Shown here: positions 26,529 to 36,171 of the stretch, in pieces | Position numbering within the stretch: the first letter of the stretch is position 1 | Layout of the letters: the number at the start of each line of letters is the position of its first letter | Assembly: GCF_032930845.1 (NCBI RefSeq) | Contig: NZ_CP136758.1 | Location: 2,805,001-2,869,000 of the forward strand | DNA: 64,000 bases | DNA from: Parvularcula sp. LCG005 | Lineage (GTDB): Bacteria; Pseudomonadota; Alphaproteobacteria; Caulobacterales; Parvularculaceae | Reading direction: 5' to 3' | Notes under the pieces: generated by a model | What the model was told of the DNA's origin: nothing | Database searches by the model: none | Seen by the model: only the letters and a program-made list of their open reading frames with translations | Made by a program: the position numbers and the translations under genes

Positions 26529-27767
26529 TCAGGCGGGCGTGAGCTTCAACAGACGCCCACCGCTTTCACCATTGCTGCTGCCGTCCTCGAGCAGCCAGAT
26601 GGCCCCATCAGGACCTTCTTCAACTTCACGAATGCGCTGGTTCATGTTGAAGCGCTCAGCCTCGCAGATGTCGCGATTATCGAGCGGGCAGTCGAAGGCG
26701 ACGCGGATGAGGGATTGCGAGGACAGCCCTCCGATCAGCGCCGAACCGGTCCATTCGGGGAACTGGTTACCCTTGTAGATGATCAGTCCAGCAGGACTGA
26801 TCACCGGGGTCCAGCTTTCTTCCGGCGTCATGAATTCTGGACGCGTGTCGTGGTCCGGCATCGGCCGACCATCATAGTGATCGCCGTTGGAGACTGTCGG
26901 ATAGCCGTAATTTTCGCCTTTCACGATGCGGTTGAATTCATCGCCACCCTTTGGACCCATCTCATGCTCCCAAAGCTGGCCTTCGGCATCAAAAGCGATA
27001 CCCAGGATATTGCGATGGCCGAGCGACCAGATCTCTGCCGTGACGCCACCCTGATCTGCGAAGGGATTGTCATCAGGTACGGAGCCATCGTGATTGAGGC
27101 GAATGATCTTGCCCAGATTCTGTTGCATGTCCTGCGCCGGATCGAATTTCTGGCGCTCGCCCGATGAAATGAAAATGTGCTGTCCGTCCGGCGTGAACAG
27201 GATGCGGTGACTATAGTGCCCCCGTCCCGTCACCTTTGGATTCTGGCGCCAGATCACTTCAAGGTCCGACAGCGTCCCGCCGGCGTCCGTCAGGGCCAGC
27301 TGTCCGCGCGCCACGACGGCGCCGCGCGTGTCATCCTCACCCGCCTCTACATAGGACACGTAGATGGTGCCATTGTCTGCAAATTGGGGATGCAGCGCCA
27401 CATCACCAAATCCGCCCTGGCCGCCATAGTCGACCGTGGGGACACCCGTGATCTCCCCCTTGTCGCCCGATTGCGTCACGACATAGAGCGCGCCGGGCTT
27501 TTCCGTGACGAGCATCCGGCCATCGGGCAGGAAGGTCATCGCCCACGGCTCACTGAACTGTGCCACGGCTTCGGTCGTGAAGATCGCGTCGACTGCTTCT
27601 TCGTCCGCGCCATCAGCCTCTGGTTCAGATGTCTGTTGCTTGGCCATGGGCTGCGATGGGGCCGCATCCGCCGCGGCAGAAGGCCCAGCATCGGCGCCGC
27701 CACCTTCACAAGCGGTGAGGGCAAGCAGCGCAGCAGACGTCAGAAGGCAGGTGGTCCATGAGGGCAT
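26529..27767 (-). CDS. PQQ-dependent aldose sugar dehydrogenase, lipoprotein
   Basis: 412 residues. Lipobox LTAC follows a hydrophobic segment, then an Ala/Pro/Gln/Glu linker to about residue 60. A six-bladed soluble glucose dehydrogenase-type propeller follows: [59 protein letters not shown] and [16 protein letters not shown] are family blocks with the cofactor-proximal His. ATG 27767 is preferred because GGAG sits 8 nt before it. Oxidises sugars in the periplasm if PQQ is available; no pqq genes are in the window. Confidence 0.88.
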   Translation of the reverse strand: MPSWTTCLLTSAALLALTACEGGGADAGPSAAADAAPSQPMAKQQTSEPEADGADEEAVDAIFTTEAVAQFSEPWAMTFLPDGRMLVTEKPGALYVVTQSGDKGEITGVPTVDYGGQGGFGDVALHPQFADNGTIYVSYVEAGEDDTRGAVVARGQLALTDAGGTLSDLEVIWRQNPKVTGRGHYSHRILFTPDGQHIFISSGERQKFDPAQDMQQNLGKIIRLNHDGSVPDDNPFADQGGVTAEIWSLGHRNILGIAFDAEGQLWEHEMGPKGGDEFNRIVKGENYGYPTVSNGDHYDGRPMPDHDTRPEFMTPEESWTPVISPAGLIIYKGNQFPEWTGSALIGGLSSQSLIRVAFDCPLDNRDICEAERFNMNQRIREVEEGPDGAIWLLEDGSSNGESGGRLLKLTPA

Positions 27768-27875
27768 CGTCATATCTCCAACAGAAGTGTTGAAGTGAAA
27801 CTAGAGCGAAGCCCGCCCCTGTCGAGCCGCCCGCGCAGCAGGGCGGGACGGCATCGACATCAGGATCAAACCAAA

Positions 27876-30083
27876 TCAGTCGGCTGAATTGTGCGCGACA
27901 GGTTCGGCATCGATCTTGTTCATCACATCAAGCGCAAAGCCGTAAAGATGAGCCCGCTCATCGAGACGCTCAAATCGCGCAGCCGATCCGCCATGCCCTG
28001 CCGACATGTTCATGCGCAGCAGGAACGGCCCGCCGGTCGTCTCATCGCGAAGGCGCGCGATCCATTTGGCTGGCTCCCAATAGGTGACGCGGTAGTCGGC
28101 AAGGCCGCCCGTTGCCAGAATTGGCGGGTAGGCAACGCCCGGCTTGATGTTGTCATAGGGGGAATAGCTCGCGATCCAGCCATATTCCTCAGCGCTGGTG
28201 ATCGGATTACCCCACTGATCCCATTCGGGCGGCGTCAGGGGCAAGGTGTCATCTGAGATTGTGTTGATGACATCAATGAATGGCACAGCACCCATGACGC
28301 CAGCAAACAGATCCGGCTCGAGATTGACCGATGCGCCGACCAGAAGGCCGCCGGCCGAGCCGCCATAGGAGACGATATTGCCCTTCGACGTATAGCCAAG
28401 GTCGATCAGCGCATGAGCGCTGTCGTTGAAATCCGTAAACGAGTTGTTTTTCTTGGCCAGCTTGCCATCCAGATACCACTGGCGGCCCTTGGCCGAGCCA
28501 CCGCGAATATGCGCCGTCGCATAGACGACACCGCGGTCGACCATGGACAGGATAGAGGTTGAAAAGCTGTCCGGGATATAGGCGCCATAGCTGCCATAAC
28601 CATACAGAAGGAGCGGTGCTGTACCGTCGAGCGGCACGGATTTCAGGCGAAGAACCATGACGGGAATTTCCTCGCCATCGCGCGCTTTCGCCATGATCAT
28701 GTCGACCTGATAAAGGTCCGGATTGTGACCGGACGGCACTTCCTGCGTCTTGCGCAGGACACGCTCCTTCGTCTTCATGTTGTAGTCGAATGTCTGTTCA
28801 GGCTGGGACGGCGATTCATACGTATACCGCACCCATTCGGTGTCGAATTCTCCCCAGCCGTCGAGGCCAAGCGCATAGGCCGCCTGATCAACATCAATCG
28901 GATGCGCGACACCATCGTAGTCGGAGATCACTATGCGCGGCACAGCGTTCTCACGCTCCATGCGCACAAGATAGTCCTTGAACGTCACGAGACCGGAAAT
29001 GTACCGACCGGACTGATGCGGCAGCCAGTCTTCCCAGTTTTCACGGCCAGGATTGTCGACAGGGGCGCGAACGATCTTGAAATCGACGGCATCATCAGCA
29101 TTCGTATGAATGTAGAAATAGTCGCCTCGATGATCGACATCATAAAGCTCGTCCTTCACACGCGGTGCGATGAGGCGGGGCTCGGCTTCAGGCTTGTCGA
29201 GCGGCACCACATAGGCCTCGCTGGTCACGCCATTGCCGATGCCGACAATCAGATACTTCTCGGATGAGGTCTGGCCCAGGCCAAGGAACATGGCATCATC
29301 GGCCTCCTCATAGACCAGACGGTCCGTGGAGGATTCCGTCCCCAGGACGTGGTGCCAGACGCGCTTGGGACGCTGGTTGTCGTCGCGTTCAATATAAAAG
29401 AAGCTTTTGGAATCAGCGGCCCAGACCACCCCGCCATCGGTGGAGGTCAGCGTCTCGGCAAATTCCTCACCCGTGGCGACATTCCGGATACGGATATCGA
29501 AATATTCCGAACCAACGCGGTCGAGGCTGTAGGCAATCAGTTCATGGTCTGGTGACGCATCGACGTCGGAGATGTTGAAGAATTCAGACCCTTCACTCTC
29601 CTTGTCGCCGTCAAAAAGCACCTGCTCCTCGGCACCTTCTTCGGTCCGGCGGGCATAGATCGGATAGTTGCCACCCTCGCGATACCGCACATAATATTCG
29701 TACGGACCGTCGCGCATGGGAACAGAGGTTTCATCCTCCTTGATCCGGCCGCGCATTTCCTCGAACAGGGTCTTGCGCAGACCGTCCAGATGCTCGGTCG
29801 ATGCCTCGTAATAGGCGACTTCCGCTTCCAGATACTCGCGAATATCCGCCTTCAGAACGCTGGGGTCACGCAGGACCTCCTGCCAATTGTCGTCGCGCAG
29901 CCAAGCGAAATTATCCGTGCGGGAAATCCCGTGCTGGATAATTTCAAGCGGACGTTTCTCCGCGATCGGGGCTACCAAATCGGCTTGGCGTTTCACCATA
30001 AGAGGCTGATCCTTCGTATTGGTCATCGAGGCGCAGGCGCCCATGAGGGTCAGGGCAGAAAAGGTCAAGAAGAGGCGCCGCAT
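27876..30083 (-). CDS. ptrB: Oligopeptidase B (S9A), predicted lipoprotein
   Basis: Serine peptidase cleaving small peptides after basic residues, 735 residues. An N-terminal beta-propeller is followed by an alpha/beta hydrolase domain with the nucleophile in YGGSAGG, the Asp in GGLADYRVTYWEP and the His in SAGHGG. The propeller-hydrolase junction YGYGSYGAYIPDSF is typical. Unlike cytosolic E. coli OpdB-type enzymes, it begins with a lipobox-like signal (LTLMGAC), as do many environmental homologues. ATG 30083 is chosen for spacing to GGAG; ATG 30089 is possible. Confidence 0.93.
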   Translation of the reverse strand: MRRLFLTFSALTLMGACASMTNTKDQPLMVKRQADLVAPIAEKRPLEIIQHGISRTDNFAWLRDDNWQEVLRDPSVLKADIREYLEAEVAYYEASTEHLDGLRKTLFEEMRGRIKEDETSVPMRDGPYEYYVRYREGGNYPIYARRTEEGAEEQVLFDGDKESEGSEFFNISDVDASPDHELIAYSLDRVGSEYFDIRIRNVATGEEFAETLTSTDGGVVWAADSKSFFYIERDDNQRPKRVWHHVLGTESSTDRLVYEEADDAMFLGLGQTSSEKYLIVGIGNGVTSEAYVVPLDKPEAEPRLIAPRVKDELYDVDHRGDYFYIHTNADDAVDFKIVRAPVDNPGRENWEDWLPHQSGRYISGLVTFKDYLVRMERENAVPRIVISDYDGVAHPIDVDQAAYALGLDGWGEFDTEWVRYTYESPSQPEQTFDYNMKTKERVLRKTQEVPSGHNPDLYQVDMIMAKARDGEEIPVMVLRLKSVPLDGTAPLLLYGYGSYGAYIPDSFSTSILSMVDRGVVYATAHIRGGSAKGRQWYLDGKLAKKNNSFTDFNDSAHALIDLGYTSKGNIVSYGGSAGGLLVGASVNLEPDLFAGVMGAVPFIDVINTISDDTLPLTPPEWDQWGNPITSAEEYGWIASYSPYDNIKPGVAYPPILATGGLADYRVTYWEPAKWIARLRDETTGGPFLLRMNMSAGHGGSAARFERLDERAHLYGFALDVMNKIDAEPVAHNSAD

Positions 30084-30551
30084 GGTCATGGTCTCCGAAG
30101 GGGGCGTCGATGCAAAGAGTCAAAAAAGGGTGACCCGCAGGCCACCGTCCGATCTTTAACCATTTTTGTTCCAAACACCAATCCGCCGGTTCAGGCCTTC
30201 GGACCCCGCCGGCCACAAGCGCCGCCAGACCGTAAGCAGACTTGCGATGGCCGGGCTGTTAGTCGGCGTAACGCTCGCCTGCCGATCAAGGCCTTCCTCA
30301 AACTTATGGCCCATTGATGATAATCGTCTTGGGCAGTTGCCCGTACAGCTTCGGTCAGCCCCACATCCTGAGCCGCCGTCGTCCCCGCGAACAGCGACAG
30401 CGCCGCCACGCACGACTTCAGTGTCATTGAACGCTTTCTGATGTCCCTCAGGGTTCACGTCCAAACCCTTTTCGCCCGAATGCGAGGCCCGTGGTCAAAA
30501 TGACAATAATTGCTGATTGCAGAGGGTCGATGACACCCGTTACGAGCAATC
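30084..30551. other. Long intergenic region with one doubtful small frame
   Basis: About 470 bp between divergent ptrB and the MBOAT gene. Apart from the doubtful secreted peptide at 30191-30427 I see no RNA gene and no strong terminator. Promoters for both flanking units must lie here. Confidence 0.5.
30191..30427 (-). CDS. Possible small secreted protein
   Basis: 78 residues beginning with a plausible signal peptide (MTLKSCVAALSLFAGTTAAQ), then a short hydrophilic stretch (DDYHQWAISLRKAL) and an Arg-rich tail. No family recognised and the ribosome site is poor. The Arg-rich end looks like out-of-frame sequence, so this could be a real small gene, a frameshifted remnant or chance. Confidence 0.35.
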   Translation of the reverse strand: MTLKSCVAALSLFAGTTAAQDVGLTEAVRATAQDDYHQWAISLRKALIGRRALRRLTARPSQVCLRSGGACGRRGPKA

Positions 30552-31940
30552 ATGGTGTTCGCGGGCGTCCCATTCCTGTTCTATTTCCTGCCGGTTCTGC
30601 TGGCCGCCTATTTCATCGTGCCGATGCGGATGCGCGCCGGGCGCAACCTGGTCCTGCTCGTCGGCAGCCTGATCTTTTATGCCTGGGGCGAGGGCAGCTA
30701 CGTGCTGCTGCTCCTGCTCTCCATTTTCATGAACCATCTGATCGCCCACCGGCTCGGTCGCACGGCATTGGCCCGTCGCTGGCTGATCGGTGGTGTGGCC
30801 GCCAATCTACTTCTGCTAGGGTGGTTCAAATATGCAGGCTTTTTTGGCCGCAGCATCGGGCTTGGCGAGATCGCGGATCCGCATCTGCCGCTGGGCATTT
30901 CCTTTTTCACCTTTCAGGCGATCAGCTATCTGGTGGATGTGGCCCGTCAGGAGGCCAAGCCTGCGCGCCGGTTGATTGACAGCGCGCTCTACATCGCCTC
31001 CTTCCCGCAGCTGATCGCCGGACCGATCGTCCGTTTCCAGACGATCGCAACGGCCCTGACCGAACGGCGCGAAACGATTGCCCTGTTTGCCGAGGGCGTG
31101 CGGATATTCCTTCTGGGTCTGGGTCAAAAAGTCCTGTTCGCCAATCTGGCAGCAGGCCCCGCTGATGCCATTTTCGCCCTGCCCGCCGATGGCCTGTCGC
31201 CGGTCCTCGCCTGGATCGGGATGGTCGCCTACAGCCTGCAGATCTTTTTTGATTTTGCCGGATACAGCAACATGGCCATTGGCCTGGGCCTCATGGTCGG
31301 CTTCCGCTTCCCAGCCAACTTCGCGACGCCCTATTGTGCGCAGTCGGTCACCGAGTTCTGGCGGCGCTGGCACATGACGCTGTCCCGCTGGTTTCGCGAT
31401 TACCTGTACATTCCACTGGGCGGCAACCGCCATGGGGAGGGCCGGACGATTGCCAATCTGTGGATCGTATTCCTCCTGTGTGGCCTGTGGCACGGCGCGG
31501 CATGGACGTTTGTCCTCTGGGGCGCGTGGCATGGCCTGTTCCTGTCCGTGGAGCGGCTGGCGAGGCAGCACACGAGGTGGACGCTTCCCCGCCCCTTGCG
31601 TCATCTCTACCTCCTGGTCGCGGTGATGTTCGGCTGGGTCCTGTTCAGAGCAGACACCTTGTCTCACGCCGGTGATCTTTATACGGCGCTTCTGGGTCGA
31701 CAGGGCACAGATGCCCTGCCGCTGGCCGCATACCTGCCCGGGATGACGGGCCTCTGGCTTGGCGTTGCCGCCTTGTTCGCCACGCCTCTACCCCAGTTGA
31801 TCATGACCGGGCTGATGAACCGCGCACCCCTCGCTGTCAGTGCACCATCGACCATTATTGGTTTCAGCCTCCTCTTCGTGGCGTGCGCGGCCTTCGTCGC
31901 CGGGGGCGCCTATAACCCATTTATCTATTTCCGGTTCTGA
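30552..31940 (+). CDS. MBOAT-family O-acyltransferase (AlgI/DltB-like)
   Basis: Inner-membrane acyltransferase that passes acyl groups toward periplasmic glycans. 462 residues with many membrane helices. The MBOAT active-site blocks are FWRRWHMTLSRWFRDYLYIPLGG and, with the catalytic His, LCGLWHGAAWTFVLWGAWHG. Also typical are GISFFTFQAISYLVDV and FPQLIAGPIVRF. It is fused by a TGATG stop/start to an AlgX-like gene, the usual AlgI-AlgJ/X pairing. The substrate may be a surface polysaccharide; no alginate polymerase genes are nearby. Confidence 0.93.
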   Translation: MVFAGVPFLFYFLPVLLAAYFIVPMRMRAGRNLVLLVGSLIFYAWGEGSYVLLLLLSIFMNHLIAHRLGRTALARRWLIGGVAANLLLLGWFKYAGFFGRSIGLGEIADPHLPLGISFFTFQAISYLVDVARQEAKPARRLIDSALYIASFPQLIAGPIVRFQTIATALTERRETIALFAEGVRIFLLGLGQKVLFANLAAGPADAIFALPADGLSPVLAWIGMVAYSLQIFFDFAGYSNMAIGLGLMVGFRFPANFATPYCAQSVTEFWRRWHMTLSRWFRDYLYIPLGGNRHGEGRTIANLWIVFLLCGLWHGAAWTFVLWGAWHGLFLSVERLARQHTRWTLPRPLRHLYLLVAVMFGWVLFRADTLSHAGDLYTALLGRQGTDALPLAAYLPGMTGLWLGVAALFATPLPQLIMTGLMNRAPLAVSAPSTIIGFSLLFVACAAFVAGGAYNPFIYFRF

Positions 31941-33076
31941 TGAAGAAATGGCGCGACACCCTGTTGGCGGTTCTGTTCATCATCGGCATCAGCCTGCCCG
32001 GTGTCCTGCACGGTGTAACAAGCCTGACGCGGTCCACCAGCGATCGCCTTGGCGCCGAGAACCGTCTTGCGGCCCCCCCGCCGCAATGGACGGCGGGCGG
32101 CCTTCGTGCTTACACGGAGGGTCTCAATCAGTGGATGTCCGATCATTTCGGTCTGCGCGCGAGCCTGATCGATCTTTATGGCAGTCTGCAGGATGATCTG
32201 GGCCTGACCTTCAATCAGGAAGTGATCGAGGGACAGGATGGCTGGTTGTTCCTCAATCATGGCGGCATGCTTGAGGATTATCAGGGGCGCGCCCCCCATG
32301 ACGCCAGCACTTTGGCATCATGGGTTGAAGGTCTCGATCGCCTGTCCGCCCTGTCCGCCGCCAAAGACGCAAGCTTCCTGGTCATGATCGCGCCCAATAA
32401 ACAGTCCATCTACGGCGCAGATTATTTCCCGCCTTTTCTTCAGGAAGGGGCTGGATCGCGCCGCGTGGACCATCTGCTGGCCGCGCTGGAGACTGAGGGG
32501 ATTCCCGCCATCTACCCGGCAGAGGACCTTCGATCGGCGCGCGGGCAGCATCAGGCCTATTTCCGCACCGACACGCACTGGACAGGATGGGGCGCCTATA
32601 CCGCCTATCGGGCCGCCATGTCGGCCATGCAGAAGACGGGCTTCGACCTTGCCATTTTGCCGGAGGACCGTCTCGCGATGCGGCTGGAAAGGGACAAGCT
32701 GGGGGACCTGGTCGCCCTACTCGGGCACGGTCGCTATACGGAGGATCGACCCATCTGGTCAGTGATGGATCCAGGGCCAGTCCGGACCAGCAAGGTCGAC
32801 CGACCCAATAGCGCCCTGCCCATTCCGACACGCATTATGGTCCGCGATCCGGGCGGACCGACGCTTCTCATCATCGGGGACAGTTTCTCGCCCTTCATGG
32901 CTGAGTATTTCGCGCAGAGCTTCGGCACCGTCGTCCTGTTTCGGCACGAGGCAGGTGTTGTCGATCTCAGCGAGCTCGAAGAATTTCAGCCGGATGTCGT
33001 CCTGTTCGAGGTGGTTGAGCGGATGCTCGTCAATCGCGCGGCGATGACTAGCCCCGACGGCCCTCAAACGGATTGA
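31940..33076 (+). CDS. AlgX/AlgJ-like SGNH acetyltransferase
   Basis: Periplasmic partner of the MBOAT protein, probably adding O-acetyl groups to a glycan. 378 residues with one N-terminal membrane anchor (about 7-25). The SGNH-type catalytic pieces are the DxHW in YFRTDTHWTGWGAYTAY near residue 210 and GDSFSPF near residue 313. Translationally coupled to the MBOAT gene. Its last 29 bp overlap the end of the convergent oxygenase gene. Confidence 0.88.
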   Translation: MKKWRDTLLAVLFIIGISLPGVLHGVTSLTRSTSDRLGAENRLAAPPPQWTAGGLRAYTEGLNQWMSDHFGLRASLIDLYGSLQDDLGLTFNQEVIEGQDGWLFLNHGGMLEDYQGRAPHDASTLASWVEGLDRLSALSAAKDASFLVMIAPNKQSIYGADYFPPFLQEGAGSRRVDHLLAALETEGIPAIYPAEDLRSARGQHQAYFRTDTHWTGWGAYTAYRAAMSAMQKTGFDLAILPEDRLAMRLERDKLGDLVALLGHGRYTEDRPIWSVMDPGPVRTSKVDRPNSALPIPTRIMVRDPGGPTLLIIGDSFSPFMAEYFAQSFGTVVLFRHEAGVVDLSELEEFQPDVVLFEVVERMLVNRAAMTSPDGPQTD

Positions 33077-33680
33077 GCTTTTTCAGGAAATACTGGAGGC
33101 CGCCGCGATTTTCCTTGCGATCCAGTTCTTCCTGACTGGTCAGGAACGTGGTCTGAATAACGTAACGCTCGCCTGCATAGGGCGGGTGGCCATGCCAGCT
33201 GGTGTCCGATCGCGCAAAAGCAAAGACATTGCCTGCAAGCGGCGCAACTTCCTCAGCGAAATCATCCATGTCCTCGTCACCGTTCAGGGCACGGATTGCA
33301 CCCCCTTCGGCCGGGTTCCAGGTATCATTGAGGTAGACCAGCATGGTGCAGATCTTGGATTCTGAATCATTGTGGATCCGGCCATCGCCGGTTTTTGACA
33401 GGCGCCGTACGGTGATCATTCGCGGCTTGTCCGTCAGGTCGAGACCGAGTTTGTCCGACAGCACCTTTGCCAGTGCCGGGGACTGCAGATCCGAAATCAG
33501 CTCGGCGAACCGCCCCCGCGCTGTCAGCTTTGACAGCGGAAGGTAGCCCGTCTTTTCAATCTCGGGATAGTCCCTGCGCACATCGCCCGCTTCTTGCGGT
33601 GTGAGCGCGCCCGTGGCCACAATATAGGTGAAGGGCGCGGTGCGGGTGGTGGCGTTGGCAATGGCATCGAGGTTCAGCAT
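33048..33680 (-). CDS. 2-oxoglutarate/Fe(II)-dependent oxygenase
   Basis: 210 residues. The iron ligands are the HxD of RIHNDSESK near residue 102 and a distal His in SWHGHPPYAGERY, with the 2-oxoglutarate-binding Arg in GERYVIQTTF. WNPAEGGAIRAL and PLAGNVFAFARSD are family blocks. Proteins like this occur in polysaccharide clusters and may hydroxylate a sugar or lipid substrate; that is inference. It lies convergent with the AlgX-like gene and divergent from the glycosyltransferase gene. Confidence 0.86.
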   Translation of the reverse strand: MLNLDAIANATTRTAPFTYIVATGALTPQEAGDVRRDYPEIEKTGYLPLSKLTARGRFAELISDLQSPALAKVLSDKLGLDLTDKPRMITVRRLSKTGDGRIHNDSESKICTMLVYLNDTWNPAEGGAIRALNGDEDMDDFAEEVAPLAGNVFAFARSDTSWHGHPPYAGERYVIQTTFLTSQEELDRKENRGGLQYFLKKLNPFEGRRG

Positions 33681-33767
33681 GGCCGGTTTCTAGCGCGAGA
33701 TGCATCCGCCGTCACGGGGGGACTTGCCCGGTTGCGCTTTGGCCGGGGCGGGACCACATCGGAGGCC

Positions 33768-34664
33768 ATGAGCGGCACGCACCCCAGTATTGGCATCGGT
33801 ATCCTGTCCTGGCGGGGCACCGACAGTCTGGCCCGGGTATTGCCCACCTATCGTCGCGGTGACCTGTTCAGCGCCGTCGATCAGACACTCCTGTTTCTGC
33901 CGGAGCCCGATGAGCGCGCTGTGGCGTTGGGGCAGCAATTCGATCTGGACGTCCGCACCCACCCTCACAACCTTGGCATTCTGGGTGGCTTCAAAGCCAT
34001 TGCCGAGCAGTTGACGACGGACCTCGTTCTGCTGCTCGAAGATGACTGCCCGCTGATCGAGCCGCCCGCCGAGGTGCAGCGCCAACTGACCCTCGGCGCC
34101 GCGGCGCTCGACGCCGGAGACGTACAGGTGGTGAGGCTGCGGCATCGCAAATATCCGGGCGCCTCGCGGCGGTTTGGGGTCATCGACAAATACAGGCGAT
34201 ATTTTCCGGCATCTGACGGGCCGTGGACTGATCGGGCGCTGGCAGCAGGCCGACGACTGATCCGCCCCGGGAAAGCCCGGCGGATGGCGGGGAATGGCCT
34301 CTACCTTCAGGCTGATGCCTATGCCGATCCCTATGATTTCATCGCCACTGACCAACCATTGGCGACCATCGATCACGCCCAGGAAATCATGCTGGCGAAG
34401 CGTCACCCCAGCCTCATGGACTGGCGGCATGATGGATACTGGCGCGCCACCGCAAAGACGGTTCCGTGGTCGAACCAGTCGATCCTTGTGAACCGGCGGT
34501 TCTATCTCGACCGGATCATTGCCTACGCTGAACAAAATCCGAGCCGCCGGACGGTCAACGGATTCAGCGATGTGGAGAAGGAACTGAACAGTGACTATTG
34601 GCGGCAATCCGGCTGGCATGTCGGCCTGCCAGGCGGCCTGTTTGCCCATGAATTGTGCAACTGA
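33768..34664 (+). CDS. Predicted glycosyltransferase
   Basis: 298 residues starting at ATG 33768 just after GGAGG, since the long upstream extension of the frame has no similarity. The N-terminal IGIGILSWRG, LGILGGFKAIAEQL and an acidic VLLLEDDCPLIEPP (DxD-like metal site) are typical of GT-A folds. The C-terminal half (ATIDHAQEIMLAKRHP, PWSNQSILVNRRFY) is not one I know. Acceptor unknown. Its place beside the acyltransferase and oxygenase suggests a shared surface glycan. Confidence 0.78.
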   Translation: MSGTHPSIGIGILSWRGTDSLARVLPTYRRGDLFSAVDQTLLFLPEPDERAVALGQQFDLDVRTHPHNLGILGGFKAIAEQLTTDLVLLLEDDCPLIEPPAEVQRQLTLGAAALDAGDVQVVRLRHRKYPGASRRFGVIDKYRRYFPASDGPWTDRALAAGRRLIRPGKARRMAGNGLYLQADAYADPYDFIATDQPLATIDHAQEIMLAKRHPSLMDWRHDGYWRATAKTVPWSNQSILVNRRFYLDRIIAYAEQNPSRRTVNGFSDVEKELNSDYWRQSGWHVGLPGGLFAHELCN

Positions 34665-34678
34665 GAGGATGATCCACG

Positions 34679-35257
34679 ATGAGTACTGAGCTTCGCGTCT
34701 ATTTTCACTTTCGCAGCCCCTATTCCAGGCTCGGCCTGTATAAATTGCTGAAGGCCGACATTGAGGACGCCGTCCCGACCCGGCTCCACATATTGACCAA
34801 AGCCGCGGGCACGGACGATCCGATCAATCCTGGCAGCACACCGGCCAGGCGGGCTTATCTGATGCAGGATGTCCCCCGCGCAACGATGGAAGCAGGCTTG
34901 CCGATCTCGTTTCCCCGGCCCTTCGACATGGATTACATGCCAGCCTACAGCGCATTCTATGCCGCGCGGGAGGCTGGAGCCGGCCTGGCGTTTGCGACCG
35001 CCCTGTCCAACAGTCGCTGGAGCGATGGTAGTGATGTCAGTGATCAGGCTGTTATCGATGAAGCCCTGTCACAGGCCGGCCTTCAGCCAGGACTGTCAGT
35101 CGACGATGCGGGCGCGCAGCTCGCGGCCGATACCGCCATGCTCGAAAAGGACGGCGCATTCGGCGTACCCTTCGCCGTTCTCGACGCAGACGGACGGTTG
35201 GAGAAATTCTGGGGTCAGGACCGGTTTGACCTGCTCATCAGAAAAATTAAGAGCTAG
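34679..35257 (+). CDS. DsbA-family / 2-hydroxychromene-2-carboxylate isomerase-like protein
   Basis: 192 residues with a thioredoxin-like kappa-GST fold: YFHFRSPYSRLGLYKLL at the start has Ser where DsbA has the CXXC, PFDMDYMPAYSAFYAAREAG in the helical insert, and FGVPFAVLDADGRLEKFWGQDR with the cis-proline near the end. The serine-type site favours glutathione-dependent isomerase over thiol oxidase. It is 15 bp after the glycosyltransferase and its stop overlaps that of convergent fur by 4 bp. Confidence 0.85.
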   Translation: MSTELRVYFHFRSPYSRLGLYKLLKADIEDAVPTRLHILTKAAGTDDPINPGSTPARRAYLMQDVPRATMEAGLPISFPRPFDMDYMPAYSAFYAAREAGAGLAFATALSNSRWSDGSDVSDQAVIDEALSQAGLQPGLSVDDAGAQLAADTAMLEKDGAFGVPFAVLDADGRLEKFWGQDRFDLLIRKIKS

Positions 35258-35673
35258 CTCTTCTTTTCATCCGTCAGCGGAACGCCATAAAGTTCAAGGC
35301 GATGGCCGACCAGGCGATAGCCGAGTTCCCGCGCGATCCGCTCCTGCAGCGCCTCGATCTCCTCATTGATGAATTCGATGACCTCGCGGGTCCGAACATC
35401 AATCAGGTGATCGTGATGGTCGTCGGTCGCCTCTTCATAGCGGGCCCGACCATCCTGGAAATCGTGGCGGTGCACGACGTCATAATCTTCGAGCAGGCGC
35501 AAAGTCCGATAGACCGTCGCGATGGAAATACGGGAATCGATTTCCGTCGCGCGACGGTGAATCTCCTCCACATCCGGATGATCTTCGGCACCGGCAATGA
35601 CTTGCGTGATCACGCGGCGCTGGTCCGTCATCCGAAGACCTTTTTCGACGCAGATTTTTTCCAAGCGATCCAT
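35254..35673 (-). CDS. fur: Fur-family metal-responsive regulator
   Basis: 139 residues. The winged helix includes LRMTDQRRVI and ISIATVYRTLRLLEDY; the metal site is the His-rich DDHHDHLIDV. The C-terminal Cys-X2-Cys pairs of many Fur proteins are absent, as is usual in alphaproteobacterial Fur/Mur. It may therefore respond to manganese or iron within the RirA/Irr-type network of this class. It is the last gene of nfu-tsaB-rimI-fur, an order conserved in the class. Confidence 0.93.
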   Translation of the reverse strand: MDRLEKICVEKGLRMTDQRRVITQVIAGAEDHPDVEEIHRRATEIDSRISIATVYRTLRLLEDYDVVHRHDFQDGRARYEEATDDHHDHLIDVRTREVIEFINEEIEALQERIARELGYRLVGHRLELYGVPLTDEKKS

Positions 35674-35724
35674 GAAAGTGCCTTAGGCCAATTTTTGCCG
35701 CAGGACCATGCTCAAATCTGTTTT

Positions 35725-36171
35725 TTAGAATGTCGAGCCCAGAGACAGGCCCATCTGGACGGCGTGCCGACCGCGCGCGTAATAGTCGCGGCGCTCGCGT
35801 AATGGCACAAAATTGAACTCATCATAGAGGCGTCGGGCAGGCTCGTTATCGGTGGCCACTTCCAGAAAGATGTGCCCCACCTCCCGTGCCCGTGCCGCCT
35901 CGATCATGCTGGAAAAGAGCGCGCGGCCGAGACCGTGGCGACGTTGATCAGCGGCTACACCGATGGTCAGGACCTCAGCTTCGTCAGCAATGATCTGGAA
36001 GACGCAGAATGCAGCCAAACGGTTCTCGCGTTCCGCCACCATGGCCAGTGTCGTGCGCCGGCTCAGCAGGTTTTGCCAGTACGCGGTATCCCAGGGGCTG
36101 TCCGCGAACGCGTCATGATGCAGCGGCGCAATGACCGCGGCATCACCAATCTCTGCGGCGCGGACGGTCAT
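35725..36171 (-). CDS. rimI: Ribosomal-protein-alanine N-acetyltransferase
   Basis: GNAT acetyltransferase of 148 residues acting on the N-terminus of S18 in E. coli. The acetyl-CoA loop is RRHGLGRAL and the C-terminal LEVATDNEPARRLYDEFNF is typical. It overlaps tsaB by 4 bp, the usual tsaB-rimI arrangement, and lies upstream of fur. Confidence 0.93.
   Translation of the reverse strand: MTVRAAEIGDAAVIAPLHHDAFADSPWDTAYWQNLLSRRTTLAMVAERENRLAAFCVFQIIADEAEVLTIGVAADQRRHGLGRALFSSMIEAARAREVGHIFLEVATDNEPARRLYDEFNFVPLRERRDYYARGRHAVQMGLSLGSTF

Noticed and set aside
27813-27850. GC-rich inverted repeat CCCGCCC / GGGCGGG between two lipoprotein genes
   Set aside because: Stem has a bulge and no T tract; not convincing as a terminator.
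30156-30464. 102-residue minus-strand frame overlapping the possible small secreted protein
   Set aside because: No signal peptide or family feature; the other frame has the better start.
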